Shown piece after piece: positions 11,510 through 22,793 of a stretch of DNA of 64,000 bases (position 1 is its first letter; each line of letters starts with the position of its first letter). The DNA is from Anomalospiza imberbis (Eukaryota > Chordata > Aves > Passeriformes > Viduidae): NCBI RefSeq assembly GCF_031753505.1, contig NW_027099294.1, positions 248,001 to 312,000 on the forward strand. Direction: 5' to 3'. The position numbers were made by a program, and so were the translations under genes. Under the pieces are notes generated by a model. The model saw only the letters and a list, made by a program, of their open reading frames with translations, ran no database searches and was not told the DNA's origin.

Positions 11510-13421
11510 AGGTTCCTGATGTCAATTTGCAGGGTTCCCTTGGGATTGTCAGGGAAGCACAGTTTTGAGGTGGGGGCAGGTTGGGTCTGGGACACAGACT
11601 TTGTCTTTCGGATTTTTTAGAGGTGGCCGGCCAACAAGGGCCAAAGGCCCCTGGATACAAAGACAGGCCCTTTTTACGGGGGAAGGAAAGTGGCCATCCC
11701 AGGTTCCTGATTGCAGTTTGCACGGGTCCCTTGAGACTGTCAGGGCAGCACAAGTTTGAGGTGGGGGCAGGCTCGGTTTGGGACATATCCTTGGTTGTTC
11801 AGAATTTTTGGAGGCGGATGGCCACTCAGGGCCAAAGCCCTCTGCAGAAAAAGACCAGCCCTTTTTCCGGGGAACAGAAAGTCGCCATCCCAGGTTCCTG
11901 ATGTCAATTTGTAGGGTTCCCTTGGGACTGTCAGGGCTACACAGGTTTGAGGTGGGGGCAGGTTGCGTCTGGGACACAGCCGTAATCATTCAGATATTTT
12001 GGAGGCAGCCGCCCGCTCAAGGCAACAGGACCCTGGAGAAAAAGTCCGTCCCGTTTCCCTGGGAAAGGAAAGTAGCCATCCCAGGTTCCTGATGACAGTT
12101 TGTAGGGTTCCCTTGGGACTGTCAGGGCAGCACAGGTTTGAGGTGGGGGCAGGTTGGGTCTGGGACACAGCCTTAATCCTTCAGATATTTTGGAGGTGGT
12201 CAGGACAATCATCGCCACAGGCCCCTGGGGACAAATACCAGCCCTTTTTCTAAGGAAAGGAATGTGGCCAGCCCAGGTTCCTGTTGTCAGTTTTTAGGGA
12301 TCCCTTGGGACTGTCAGGGCTGCACAGGTTTGAGGTGGGGGCAGCTTGCGTTTGGGACACAGCCTTAATCGTTCAGATTTTTTGGAGGCGGCCGCCCGCT
12401 CAGGGCAACAGGAACCTGGAGAAAGAGATCGTCCCTTTTCCCTGGGAAAGGAGAGTGGCCATCCCAGGTTCCTGATGTCAGTTTTTAGAGTTCCCTTGGG
12501 ACTGTCAGGGCGGCACAGGTTTGTGGTGGGGGCAGGCTCGGTTTGGGACATATCCTTGGTTGTTCGGAATTTTTGGAGGCGGCCGGCCACTCAGGGACGC
12601 AGGCCTCTGGAGAAAAAGACCGTCCCTTTTCCATGGGAAAGGAAAGTGGCCAGACCAGGTTCCTGATATCACTTCCCAGGGTTCCCTTTGGACTGTCAGG
12701 GCAGCACAGATTTGTGGTGGGGGCAGCTTGCGTCTGCGACACAGCCTTAATAATTCAGATTTTTGGAGGCGGCCTCCCGCTCAGGGCAACAGGACGCTGG
12801 AGAAAAAGACCGTCCCTTTTCCCTGTGAAAGGAAAGTAGCCATCTCAGGTTCCTGATGACAGTTTGCAGGGTTCCCTTGGGACTGTCAGGGCAGCACAGG
12901 TTTGAGGTGGGGGCAGGTTGCGTCTGGGAGACAGCCTTTGGCTTTCGGATTTTTTAGAGGTGGCTGCCCGCTCAGGGCAACAGGCCCTCGCAGAAAAACA
13001 CCAGCCCTTTATCTGGGGGAAGGAAAAGTAGCCATCCCAGGTTCCTGATGTCAATTTGCAATGTTCCCTTGGGACTGTCAGGGCTACACAGGTTTGAGGT
13101 GGGGGCAGGTTGGGTCTGGGACACAGCCTTAATCCTTCCGATATTTTGGAGGTGGTCAGGCCAATCATCGCCACAGGCCCCTGTGGAAAAAGACAGTCCC
13201 TTTTCCCTGGGAAAGGAAAGTGGCCATCCCAGGTTCCTGATGACATTTTGCAGGGTTCCCTTGGGACTGTCAGGGCAGCACAGGTTTGAGGTGGGGGCAG
13301 CTTGCGTCTGGGACACAGCCTTAATCGTTCAGATTTTTTGGAGGCGGCCTCCCGCTCAGGGCAGCAGGACCCTGGAGAAAAAGACCGTCCCGTTTCCCTG
13401 GGAAAGGAAAGTAGCCATCCC
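11510..13421. repeat. 10-mer HOR a-j, first of three tandem copies
   Basis: Exactly 1,912 bp. Starts and marks: a 11510 (GACTTTGTCTTTCGG; CCAAAGGCCCC), b 11701 (TTCAGAATTTTTGG; GGCGGATGGC), c 11892 (CCGTAATCATTCAG; CTCAAGGC), d 12083 (GGAGGTGGTCAGGACAATC), e 12275 (TAGGGATCCC; GGAACCTGG), f 12466 (TTTTTAGAGTTCCC), g 12657 (ATATCACTTCCCAG; GTCTGCGACAC), h 12847 (GGGAGACAGCC; GAGGTGGCTGCCC), i 13039 (TTCCGATATTTTGG), j 13231 (GACATTTTGCAGGG). Its a and c left ends (GATGTCAATTTGCAG, GATGTCAATTTGTAG) differ from copies two and three and match the single copies at 27002 and 52811. Confidence 0.94.
12388..12395. other. GCGGCCGC palindrome (NotI site), example in e
   Basis: Arises where GGAGGCGGCC is followed by GCCCGCTC, in e, d/e, D' or T/D', and Z monomers. 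NotI sites are therefore limited to the long cassettes (10363-17245, 27766-30631, 42108-44783, 53575-56632) and absent from the plain 9-mers that I checked. Confidence 0.75.
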
Positions 13422-15333
13422 AGGTTCCTGATGACAGTTTGTAGGGTTCCCTTGGGACTGTCAGGGCAGCACAGGTTTGAGGTGGGGGCAGGTTGGGTCT
13501 GGGACACAGACTTTGTCTTTCGGATTTTTTAGAGGTGGCCGGCCAACAAGGGCCAAAGGCCCCTGGATACAAAGACAGGCCCTTTTTACGGGGGAAGGAA
13601 AGTGGCCATCCCAGGTTCCTGATTGCAGTTTGCACGGGTCCCTTGAGACTGTCAGGGCAGCACAAGTTTGAGGTGGGGGCAGGCTCGGTTTGGGACATAT
13701 CCTTGGTTGTTCAGAATTTTTGGAGGCGGATGGCCACTCAGGGCCAAAGCCCTCTGCAGAAAAAGACCAGCCCTTTTTCCGGGGAACAGTAAGTCGCCAT
13801 CCCAGGTTCCTGATGCGAGTTTGTAGGGTTCCCTTGGGACTGTCAGGGCAGCACAGGTTTGAGGTGGGGGCAGGTTGCGTCTGGGACACAGCCGTAATCA
13901 TTCAGATATTTTGGAGGCAGCCGCCCGCTCAAGGCAACAGGACCCTGGAGAAAAAGTCCGTCCCGTTTCCCTGGGAAAGGAAAGTAGCCATCCCAGGTTC
14001 CTGATGACAGTTTGTAGGGTTCCCTTGGGACTGTCAGGGCAGCACAGGTTTGAGGTGGGGGCAGGTTGGGTCTGGGACACAGCCTTAATCCTTCAGATAT
14101 TTTGGAGGTGGTCAGGACAATCATCGCCACAGGCCCCTGGGGACAAATACCAGCCCTTTTTCTAAGGAAAGGAATGTGGCCAGCCCAGGTTCCTGTTGTC
14201 AGTTTTTAGGGATCCCTTGGGACTGTCAGGGCTGCACAGGTTTGAGGTGGGGGCAGCTTGCGTTTGGGACACAGCCTTAATCGTTCAGATTTTTTGGAGG
14301 CGGCCGCCCGCTCAGGGCAACAGGAACCTGGAGAAAGAGATCGTCCCTTTTCCCTGGGAAAGGAGAGTGGCCATCCCAGGTTCCTGATGTCAGTTTTTAG
14401 AGTTCCCTTGGGACTGTCAGGGCGGCACAGGTTTGTGGTGGGGGCAGGCTCGGTTTGGGACATATCCTTGGTTGTTCGGAATTTTTGGAGGCGGCCGGCC
14501 ACTCAGGGACGCAGGCCTCTGGAGAAAAAGACCGTCCCTTTTCCATGGGAAAGGAAAGTGGCCAGACCAGGTTCCTGATATCACTTCCCAGGGTTCCCTT
14601 TGGACTGTCAGGGCAGCACAGATTTGTGGTGGGGGCAGCTTGCGTCTGCGACACAGCCTTAATAATTCAGATTTTTGGAGGCGGCCTCCCGCTCAGGGCA
14701 ACAGGACGCTGGAGAAAAAGACCGTCCCTTTTCCCTGTGAAAGGAAAGTAGCCATCTCAGGTTCCTGATGACAGTTTGCAGGGTTCCCTTGGGACTGTCA
14801 GGGCAGCACAGGTTTGAGGTGGGGGCAGGTTGCGTCTGGGAGACAGCCTTTGGCTTTCGGATTTTTTAGAGGTGGCTGCCCGCTCAGGGCAACAGGCCCT
14901 CGCAGAAAAACACCAGCCCTTTATCTGGGGGAAGGAAAAGTAGCCATCCCAGGTTCCTGATGTCAATTTGCAATGTTCCCTTGGGACTGTCAGGGCTACA
15001 CAGGTTTGAGGTGGGGGCAGGTTGGGTCTGGGACACAGCCTTAATCCTTCCGATATTTTGGAGGTGGTCAGGCCAATCATCGCCACAGGCCCCTGTGGAA
15101 AAAGACAGTCCCTTTTCCCTGGGAAAGGAAAGTGGCCATCCCAGGTTCCTGATGACATTTTGCAGGGTTCCCTTGGGACTGTCAGGGCAGCACAGGTTTG
15201 AGGTGGGGGCAGCTTGCGTCTGGGACACAGCCTTAATCGTTCAGATTTTTTGGAGGCGGCCTCCCGCTCAGGGCAGCAGGACCCTGGAGAAAAAGACCGT
15301 CCCGTTTCCCTGGGAAAGGAAAGTAGCCATCCC
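13422..15333. repeat. 10-mer HOR a-j, second tandem copy
   Basis: 1,912 bp. From monomer d to the end it is identical by eye to the first copy. Monomer a has a different left part (GATGACAGTTTGTAG) and monomer c begins GATGCGAGTTTGTAG after a CAGTAAGTCG ending of b (CAGAAAGTCG in copy one). These are hybrid ends, as expected at the junction of an unequal exchange. Confidence 0.94.
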
Positions 15334-17245
15334 AGGTTCCTGATGACAGTTTGTAGGGTTCCCTTGGGACTGTCAGGGCAGCACAGGTTTGAGGTGGGGG
15401 CAGGTTGGGTCTGGGACACAGACTTTGTCTTTCGGATTTTTTAGAGGTGGCCGGCCAACAAGGGCCAAAGGCCCCTGGATACAAAGACAGGCCCTTTTTA
15501 CGGGGGAAGGAAAGTGGCCATCCCAGGTTCCTGATTGCAGTTTGCACGGGTCCCTTGAGACTGTCAGGGCAGCACAAGTTTGAGGTGGGGGCAGGCTCGG
15601 TTTGGGACATATCCTTGGTTGTTCAGAATTTTTGGAGGCGGATGGCCACTCAGGGCCAAAGCCCTCTGCAGAAAAAGACCAGCCCTTTTTCCGGGGAACA
15701 GTAAGTCGCCATCCCAGGTTCCTGATGCGAGTTTGTAGGGTTCCCTTGGGACTGTCAGGGCAGCACAGGTTTGAGGTGGGGGCAGGTTGCGTCTGGGACA
15801 CAGCCGTAATCATTCAGATATTTTGGAGGCAGCCGCCCGCTCAAGGCAACAGGACCCTGGAGAAAAAGTCCGTCCCGTTTCCCTGGGAAAGGAAAGTAGC
15901 CATCCCAGGTTCCTGATGACAGTTTGTAGGGTTCCCTTGGGACTGTCAGGGCAGCACAGGTTTGAGGTGGGGGCAGGTTGGGTCTGGGACACAGCCTTAA
16001 TCCTTCAGATATTTTGGAGGTGGTCAGGACAATCATCGCCACAGGCCCCTGGGGACAAATACCAGCCCTTTTTCTAAGGAAAGGAATGTGGCCAGCCCAG
16101 GTTCCTGTTGTCAGTTTTTAGGGATCCCTTGGGACTGTCAGGGCTGCACAGGTTTGAGGTGGGGGCAGCTTGCGTTTGGGACACAGCCTTAATCGTTCAG
16201 ATTTTTTGGAGGCGGCCGCCCGCTCAGGGCAACAGGAACCTGGAGAAAGAGATCGTCCCTTTTCCCTGGGAAAGGAGAGTGGCCATCCCAGGTTCCTGAT
16301 GTCAGTTTTTAGAGTTCCCTTGGGACTGTCAGGGCGGCACAGGTTTGTGGTGGGGGCAGGCTCGGTTTGGGACATATCCTTGGTTGTTCGGAATTTTTGG
16401 AGGCGGCCGGCCACTCAGGGACGCAGGCCTCTGGAGAAAAAGACCGTCCCTTTTCCATGGGAAAGGAAAGTGGCCAGACCAGGTTCCTGATATCACTTCC
16501 CAGGGTTCCCTTTGGACTGTCAGGGCAGCACAGATTTGTGGTGGGGGCAGCTTGCGTCTGCGACACAGCCTTAATAATTCAGATTTTTGGAGGCGGCCTC
16601 CCGCTCAGGGCAACAGGACGCTGGAGAAAAAGACCGTCCCTTTTCCCTGTGAAAGGAAAGTAGCCATCTCAGGTTCCTGATGACAGTTTGCAGGGTTCCC
16701 TTGGGACTGTCAGGGCAGCACAGGTTTGAGGTGGGGGCAGGTTGCGTCTGGGACACAGCCTTTGGCTTTCGGATTTTTTAGAGGTGGCTGCCCGCTCAGG
16801 GCAACAGGCCCTCGCAGAAAAACACCAGCCCTTTATCTGGGGGAAGGAAAAGTAGCCATCCCAGGTTCCTGATGTCAATTTGCAATGTTCCCTTGGGACT
16901 GTCAGGGCTACACAGGTTTGAGGTGGGGGCAGGTTGGGTCTGGGACACAGCCTTAATCCTTCCGATATTTTGGAGGTGGTCAGGCCAATCATCGCCACAG
17001 GCCCCTGTGGAAAAAGACAGTCCCTTTTCCCTGGGAAAGGAAAGTGGCCATCCCAGGTTCCTGATGACATTTTGCAGGGTTCCCTTGGGACTGTCAGGGC
17101 AGCACAGGTTTGAGGTGGGGGCAGCTTGCGTCTGGGACACAGCCTTAATCGTTCAGATTTTTTGGAGGCGGCCTCCCGCTCAGGGCAGCAGGACCCTGGA
17201 GAAAAAGACCGTCCCTTTTCCCTGGGAAAGGAAAGTGGCCATCCC
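15334..17245. repeat. 10-mer HOR a-j, third tandem copy
   Basis: 1,912 bp. I find only one difference from the second copy: GGGACACAGCC in monomer h near 16750, where the first two copies have GGGAGACAGCC. Its final monomer j ends CCGTCCCTTTTCCC rather than the CCGTCCCGTTTCCC that links copies one to two and two to three. The array then returns to E'. Confidence 0.94.
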
Positions 17246-18201
17246 AGGATCCTGATGACAGTTTGCAGGGTTCCCTTGGGACTGTCAGGGCAGCACAGGT
17301 TTGAGGTGGGGGCAGGTTGCGTCTGGGACACAGCCTTTGGCTTTCGGATTTTTTAGAGGTGGCCGCCCGCTCAGGGCAACAGGCCCCTGCAGAAAAACAC
17401 CAGCCCTTTATCTGGGGGAAGGAAAAGTAGCCATCCCAGGTTCCTGATGTCAATTTGCACCGTTCCCTTGGGACTGTCAGGGCTACACAGGTTTGAGGTG
17501 GGGGCAGGCTCGGTTTGGGACATATCCTTGGTTGTTTGGATTGTTTTGAGGCGGCCGGCCGCTCAGGGTCCCAGGCCTCTGGAGACAAAGATCGGGCCTA
17601 TTCCCTGGGAAAGGAAAGTGGCCAGCCCAGGTTCCTGATGTCAATTTGTAGGGTTCCCTTGGGACTGTCAGGGCAGCACAGGTTTGTGGTGGGGGCAGCT
17701 TGCGTCTGGGACACAGCCTTAATCGTTCAGATTTTTTGGAGGGGGCCTCCCCCTCAGGGCAGCAGGACCCTGGAGAAAAAGTCCGTCCCTTTTCCCTGGG
17801 AAAGGAAAGTGGCCATCCCAGGTTCCTGATGACAGTTTGTAGGTTCCCTTGGGACTGTCAGGGCAGCACAGGTTTGAGGTGGGGGCAGGTTGCGTCTGGG
17901 ACACAGGCTTTGTCTTTCGCATTTTTTCGAGGTGGCCGGCCAACCAGGGCCACAGGCCCCTGCAGAAAAACACCAGCCCTTTTTCCGTGGGAAGGAAAGT
18001 GGCTATCACAGGTTCCTGATGTGAGTTTGTAGGGTTCCCTTGGGACTGGCAGGGCAGCACAGGTTTGAGGTGGGGGCAGGTTGGGTCTGGGACACTGCCT
18101 TAATCCTTCAGATATTTTGGAGATGGTCAGGCCAGTCATCGCCAGAGGCCCCTGGGGACAAATACCAGCCCTTTTTCTAAGGAAAGGAATGTGTCCAGCC
18201 C
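17246..18201. repeat. Five-monomer return segment (E'-F-G-H-I)
   Basis: Starts: E' 17246, F 17438, G 17629, H 17820, I 18010. E' begins AGGATCCTG, a T-to-A change in the anchor that creates a BamHI site. The same mark is at 30632, 44784 and 56633, so this segment is a stable part of the super-unit tail. H at 17820 is one base short near its start (GTTTGTAGGTTCCC). Confidence 0.9.
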
Positions 18202-20113
18202 AGGTTCCTGTTGTCAGTTTTTAGGGTTCCCTTGGGACTGTCAGGGCAGAACAGGTTTGAGGTGGGGGCAGCTTGGGTCTGGGACACAGCCTTAATCATT
18301 CAGATTTTTTGGAGATGGTTGGCCAATCAGTGGCACAGGCCTCTGGGGACAAAGACCAGCCCTTTTTCAAAAGAAAGGAATGTGGCCAGGCCAGGTTCCT
18401 GTTGTCAGTTTTTAGGGTTCCCTTGGGACTGTCAGGGCTGCACAGGTTTGAGGTGGGGGCAGCTTGCATCTGGGACACAGCCTTAATCATTCAGATATTT
18501 TGGAGGCAGCCGCCCGCTCAGGGCAACAGGACCCTGGAGAAAAAGTCCGTCCCTTTTCGCTGGGAAAGGAAAGTGGCCAGATCAGGTTCCTGAAGTCACT
18601 TCCAAAAGGTCCCTTGGCACTGTCAGGGTAGCACAGGTTTGTGGTGGGGGAAGCTTGCGTCTGGGACAAGGCCTTGGTTGTTCAGATTTTTTTGAGGCGG
18701 CCAGCCACTCAGAGCCACAGGCCCCTGCAGAAAAAGACCAGCCCTTTTTCCAGGGCAAGGAAAGTTGCCATCCCAGGTTCCTGATGCGAGTTTGTAGGGT
18801 TCCCTTGGGACTGTCAGGGCAGCACAGGTTTGAGGTGGGGGCAGGTTGCGTCTGGGACACAGGCTTTGTCTTTCACATTTTTTCGAGGTGGCCGGCCAAC
18901 CAGGGCCACAGGCCCCTGCAGAAAAACACCAGCCCTTTTTCCGTGGGAAGGAAAGTGGCTATCACAGGTTCCTGATGTGAGTTTGTAGGGTTCCCTTGGG
19001 ACTGTCAGGGCAGCACAGGTTTGAGGTGGGGGCAGGTTGGGTCTGGGACACTGCCTTAATCGTTCAGATTTTTTGGAGGCGGCCTCCCGCTCAGGGCAGC
19101 AGGACCCTGGAGAAAAAGACCGTCCCTTTTCCCTGGGAAAGGAAAGTGGCCATCCCAGGTTCCTGATGACAGTTTGCAGGGTTCCCTTGGGACTGTCAGG
19201 GCAGCACAGGTTTGAGGTGGGGGCAGGTTGCGTCTGGGACACAGCCTTTGGCTTTCGGATTTTTTAGAGGTGGCCGCCCGCTCAGGGCAACAGGCCCCTG
19301 CAGAAAAACACCAGCCCTTTATCTGGGGGAAGGAAAAGTAGCCATCCCAGGTTCCTGATGTCAATTTGCACCGTTCCCTTGGGACTGTCAGGGCTACACA
19401 GGTTTGAGGTGGGGGCAGGCTCGGTTTGGGACATATCCTTGGTTGTTTGGATTGTTTTGAGGCGGCCGGCCACTCAGGGTCCCAGGCCTCTGGAGACAAA
19501 GATCGGGCCTATTCCCTGGGAAAGGAAAGTGGCCAGCCCAGGTTCCTGATGTCAATTTGTAGGGTTCCCTTGGGACTGTCAGGGCCGCACAGGTTTGTGG
19601 TGGGGGCAGCTTGCGTCTGGGACACAGCCTTAATCGTTCAGATTTTTTGGAGGGGGCCTCCCCCTCAGGGCAGCAGGACCCTGGAGAAAAAGTCCGTCCC
19701 TTTTCCCTGGGAAAGGAAAGTGGCCATCCCAGGTTCCTGATGACAGTTTGCAGGGTTCCCTTGGGACTGTCAGGGCAGCACAGGTTTGAGGTGGGGGCAG
19801 GTTGCGTCTGGGACACAGGCTTTGTCTTTCGCATTTTTTCGAGGTGGCCGGCCAACCAGGGCCACAGGCCCCTGCAGAAAAACACCAGCCCTTTTTCCGT
19901 GGGAAGGAAAGTGGCTATCACAGGTTCCTGATGTGAGTTTGTAGGGTTCCCTTGGGACTGGCAGGGCAGCACAGGTTTGAGGTGGGGGCAGGTTGGGTCT
20001 GGGACACTGCCTTAATCCTTCAGATATTTTGGAGATGGTCAGGCCAGTCATCGCCAGAGGCCCCTGGGGACAAATACCAGCCCTTTTTCTAAGGAAAGGA
20101 ATGTGTCCAGCCC
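18202..20113. repeat. Terminal 10-mer HOR (B'-C-D-[E/H]-J-E'-F-G-H-I), copy 1
   Basis: Starts: B' 18202, C 18393, D 18584, E/H 18775, J 18966, E' 19157, F 19349, G 19540, H 19731, I 19922. No A monomer is present: B' joins the A/B-type left end directly to B's right half. Its CAGAACAGG is shared only with the copy at 57590. E/H has E's left end (GATGCGAG) and H's right half with TTTCACATT in place of TTTCGCATT. J lacks the GGACTGGCAGG of the other J copies. This block ends a super-unit. Confidence 0.92.
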
Positions 20114-22793
20114 AGGTTCCTGTTGTCAGTTTTTAGGGTTCCCTTGGGACTGTCAGGGCAGCACAGGTTTGAGGTGGGGGCAGCTTGCGTCTGGGACACA
20201 GCCTAAATCCTTCAGATATTTTGGAGATGGTCGGCCAATCAGCGCCACAGGCCCCTGGGGACAAATACCAGCCCTTTTTCTAAGGAAAGGAAAGTGGCCA
20301 GCCCTGGTTCCTGTTGTCAGTTTTTAGGGTTCCCTTGGGACTGTCAGGGCAGCTAAGATTTGTGGTGGGGGCAGGTTGGGTCTGGGACACAGCCTTAATC
20401 GTTCAGATTTTTTGGAGATGGTTGGCCAATCAGTGGCACAGGCCTCTGGGGACAAAGACCAGCCCTTTTTCAAAAGAAAGGAATGTGGCCAGGCCAGGTT
20501 CCTGTTGTCAGTTTTTAGGGTTCCCTTGGGACTGTCAGGGCTGCACAGGTTTGAGGTGGGGGCAGCTTGCATCTGGGACACAGCCTTAATCATTCAGATG
20601 TTTTGGAGGCAGCCGCCCGCTCAGGGCAACAGGACCCTGGAGAAAAAGTCCGTCCCTTTTCGCTGGGAAAGGAAAGTGGCCAGATCAGGTTCCTGAAGTC
20701 ACTTCCAAAAGGTCCCTTGGCACTGTCAGGGTAGCACAGGTTTGTGGTGGGGGAAGCTTGCGTTTGGGACAAGGCCTTGGTTGTTCAGATTTTTTTGAGG
20801 CGGCCAGCCACTCAGAGCCACAGGCCCCTGCAGAAAAAGACCAGCCCTTTTTCCAGGGCAAGGAAAGTTGCCATCCCAGGTTCCTGATGCGAGTTTGTAG
20901 GGTTCCCTTGGGACTGTCAGGGCAGCACAGGTTTGAGGTGGGGGCAGGTTGGGTCTGGGACACAGCCTTTGTCTTACGGATTTTTTCGAGGTGGCCGGCC
21001 AACCAGGGCCACAGGCCCCAGCAGAAAAACACCAGCCCTTTTTCTGGGGGAAGGAAAGTGGCCATCCCAGGTTCCTGATGACAGTTTGCAGTGTTCCCTT
21101 GGGACTGGCAGGGCAGCACAGGTTTGAGGTTGGGGCAGCTTGCGTCTGGGACACAGCCGTAATCATTCAGATATTTTGGAGGCAGCCGCCCGGTCAGGGC
21201 AACAGAACCCTGGAGAAAAAGTCCGTCCCTTTTCCCTGGGAAAGGAAAGTAGCCATCCCAGGTTCCTGATGTCAGTTCCCAGGGTTCCCTTTGGACTGTC
21301 AGGGCAGCACAGATTTGTGGTGGGGGCAGGTTGGGTCTGGGACACAGCCTTAATAATTCAGATTTTTGGAGGCGGCCTCCCGCTCAGGGCAACAGGACCC
21401 TGGAGAAAAAGTCCGTCCCTTTTCCCTGGGAAAGGAAAGTAGCCATCCCAGGTTCCTGATGTCAGTTCCCAGGGTTCCCTTGGGACTGTCAGGGCAGCAC
21501 AGGTTTGAGGTGGGGGCAGCTTGCGTAGGGGACACAGCCTTAATGGTTCAGATTTTTTGTCGGCGGCCGGCCATTCAGGGCCACAGGCCCTTGGAGACAA
21601 AGACAGGCCCTTTTTCCGGGGGAAGGAAAGTGGCCAGCCCAGGTTCCTGATGACAGTTTGCAGGGTTCCCTTGAGACTGTCAGGGCAGCACAAGTTTGAG
21701 GTGGGCCAGGCTCGGTTTGGGACATATCCTTGGTTGTTCGGATTTTTTTGAGGCGGCCAGCCACTCAGGGCCAAAGCCCTCTGCAGAAAAAGACCAGCCC
21801 TTTTTCCGGGGAAAGGAAAGTGGCCATCCCAGGTTCCTGATGTCACTTTAAAGGGTTCCCTAGGGACTGTCAGTGCAGCACAGGTTTGAGGTGGGGGCAG
21901 GTTGCGTCTGGGACACAGCCGTCATCGTTCAGATTTTTTGGAGGCAGATGGCCATTGGGGGCCACAGGCCGCTGGCGGCACAGACCGGCCCTTTTCCCTG
22001 GGAAAGGAAAGTGGCCATCCCAGGTTCTTGAAGTCAGTTCCCAGGGTTCCCTTGGGACTGTCAGGGCAGCACAAGTTTGTGGTGGGGGCAGGCTCGGTTT
22101 GGGAAATATCCTTGGTTGTTCGGATTTTTTTGAGGCGGCCGGCCACTCAGGGACGCAGGCCTCTGGAGAAAAAGACCGTCCTTTTTCCATGGGAAAGGAA
22201 AGTGGCCAGCCCAGGTTCCTGAAGTCAGTTCCCAGGGTTCCCTTGGGACTGTCAGGGCAGCACAGGTTTGTGGTGGGGGCAGCTTGCGTCTGGGACGCAG
22301 CCTTAATCGTTCAGATTTTTTGGAGGGGGCCTCCCCCTCAGGGCAGCATGACCCTGGAGAAAAAGACCGTCCCTTTTCCCTGGGAAAGGAAAGTGGCCAT
22401 CCCAGGTTCCTGATGACAGTTTGCAGGGTTCCCTTGGGACTGTCAGGGCAGCACAGGTTTGAGGTGGGGGCAGGTTGCGTCTGGGACACAGGCTTTGTCT
22501 TTCGCATTTTTTCGAGGTTGCCGGCCAACCAGGGCCACAGGCCCCTGCAGAAAAACACCAGCCCTTTTCCCTTTTTCCGGGGGAAGGAAAGTGGCTATCC
22601 CAGGTTCCTGATGTGAGTTTGTAGGGTTCCCTTGGGACTGGCAGGGCAGCACAGGTTTGAGGTGGGGGCAGGTTGGGTCGGGGACACTGCCTTAATCCTT
22701 CAGATATTTTGGAGATGGTCAGGCCAGTCATCGCCAGAGGCCCCTGGGGACAAATACCAGCCCTTTTTCTAAGGAAAGGAATGTGTCCAGCCC
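20114..22793. repeat. 14-mer HOR (A-B-C-D-[E/L]-M-N-O-P-Q-R-S-H'-I')
   Basis: Starts: A 20114, B 20305, C 20496, D 20687, E/L 20878, M 21069, N 21260, O 21450, P 21641, Q 21831, R 22022, S 22213, H' 22404, I' 22602. The start of the 9-mer is spliced to the K-type 11-mer through one hybrid: E's left end (GATGCGAGTTTGTAG) on L's right half (TTTGTCTTACGG). P at 21641 has GAGGTGGGCCAGG where others have GAGGTGGGGGCAGG. This block opens the second super-unit. Confidence 0.9.

Noticed and set aside
11510..17245. Insertion of a mobile element to explain the 1,912-bp repeat
   Set aside because: The unit is made only of 191-bp satellite monomers, with no terminal repeats, target-site duplication or coding capacity.
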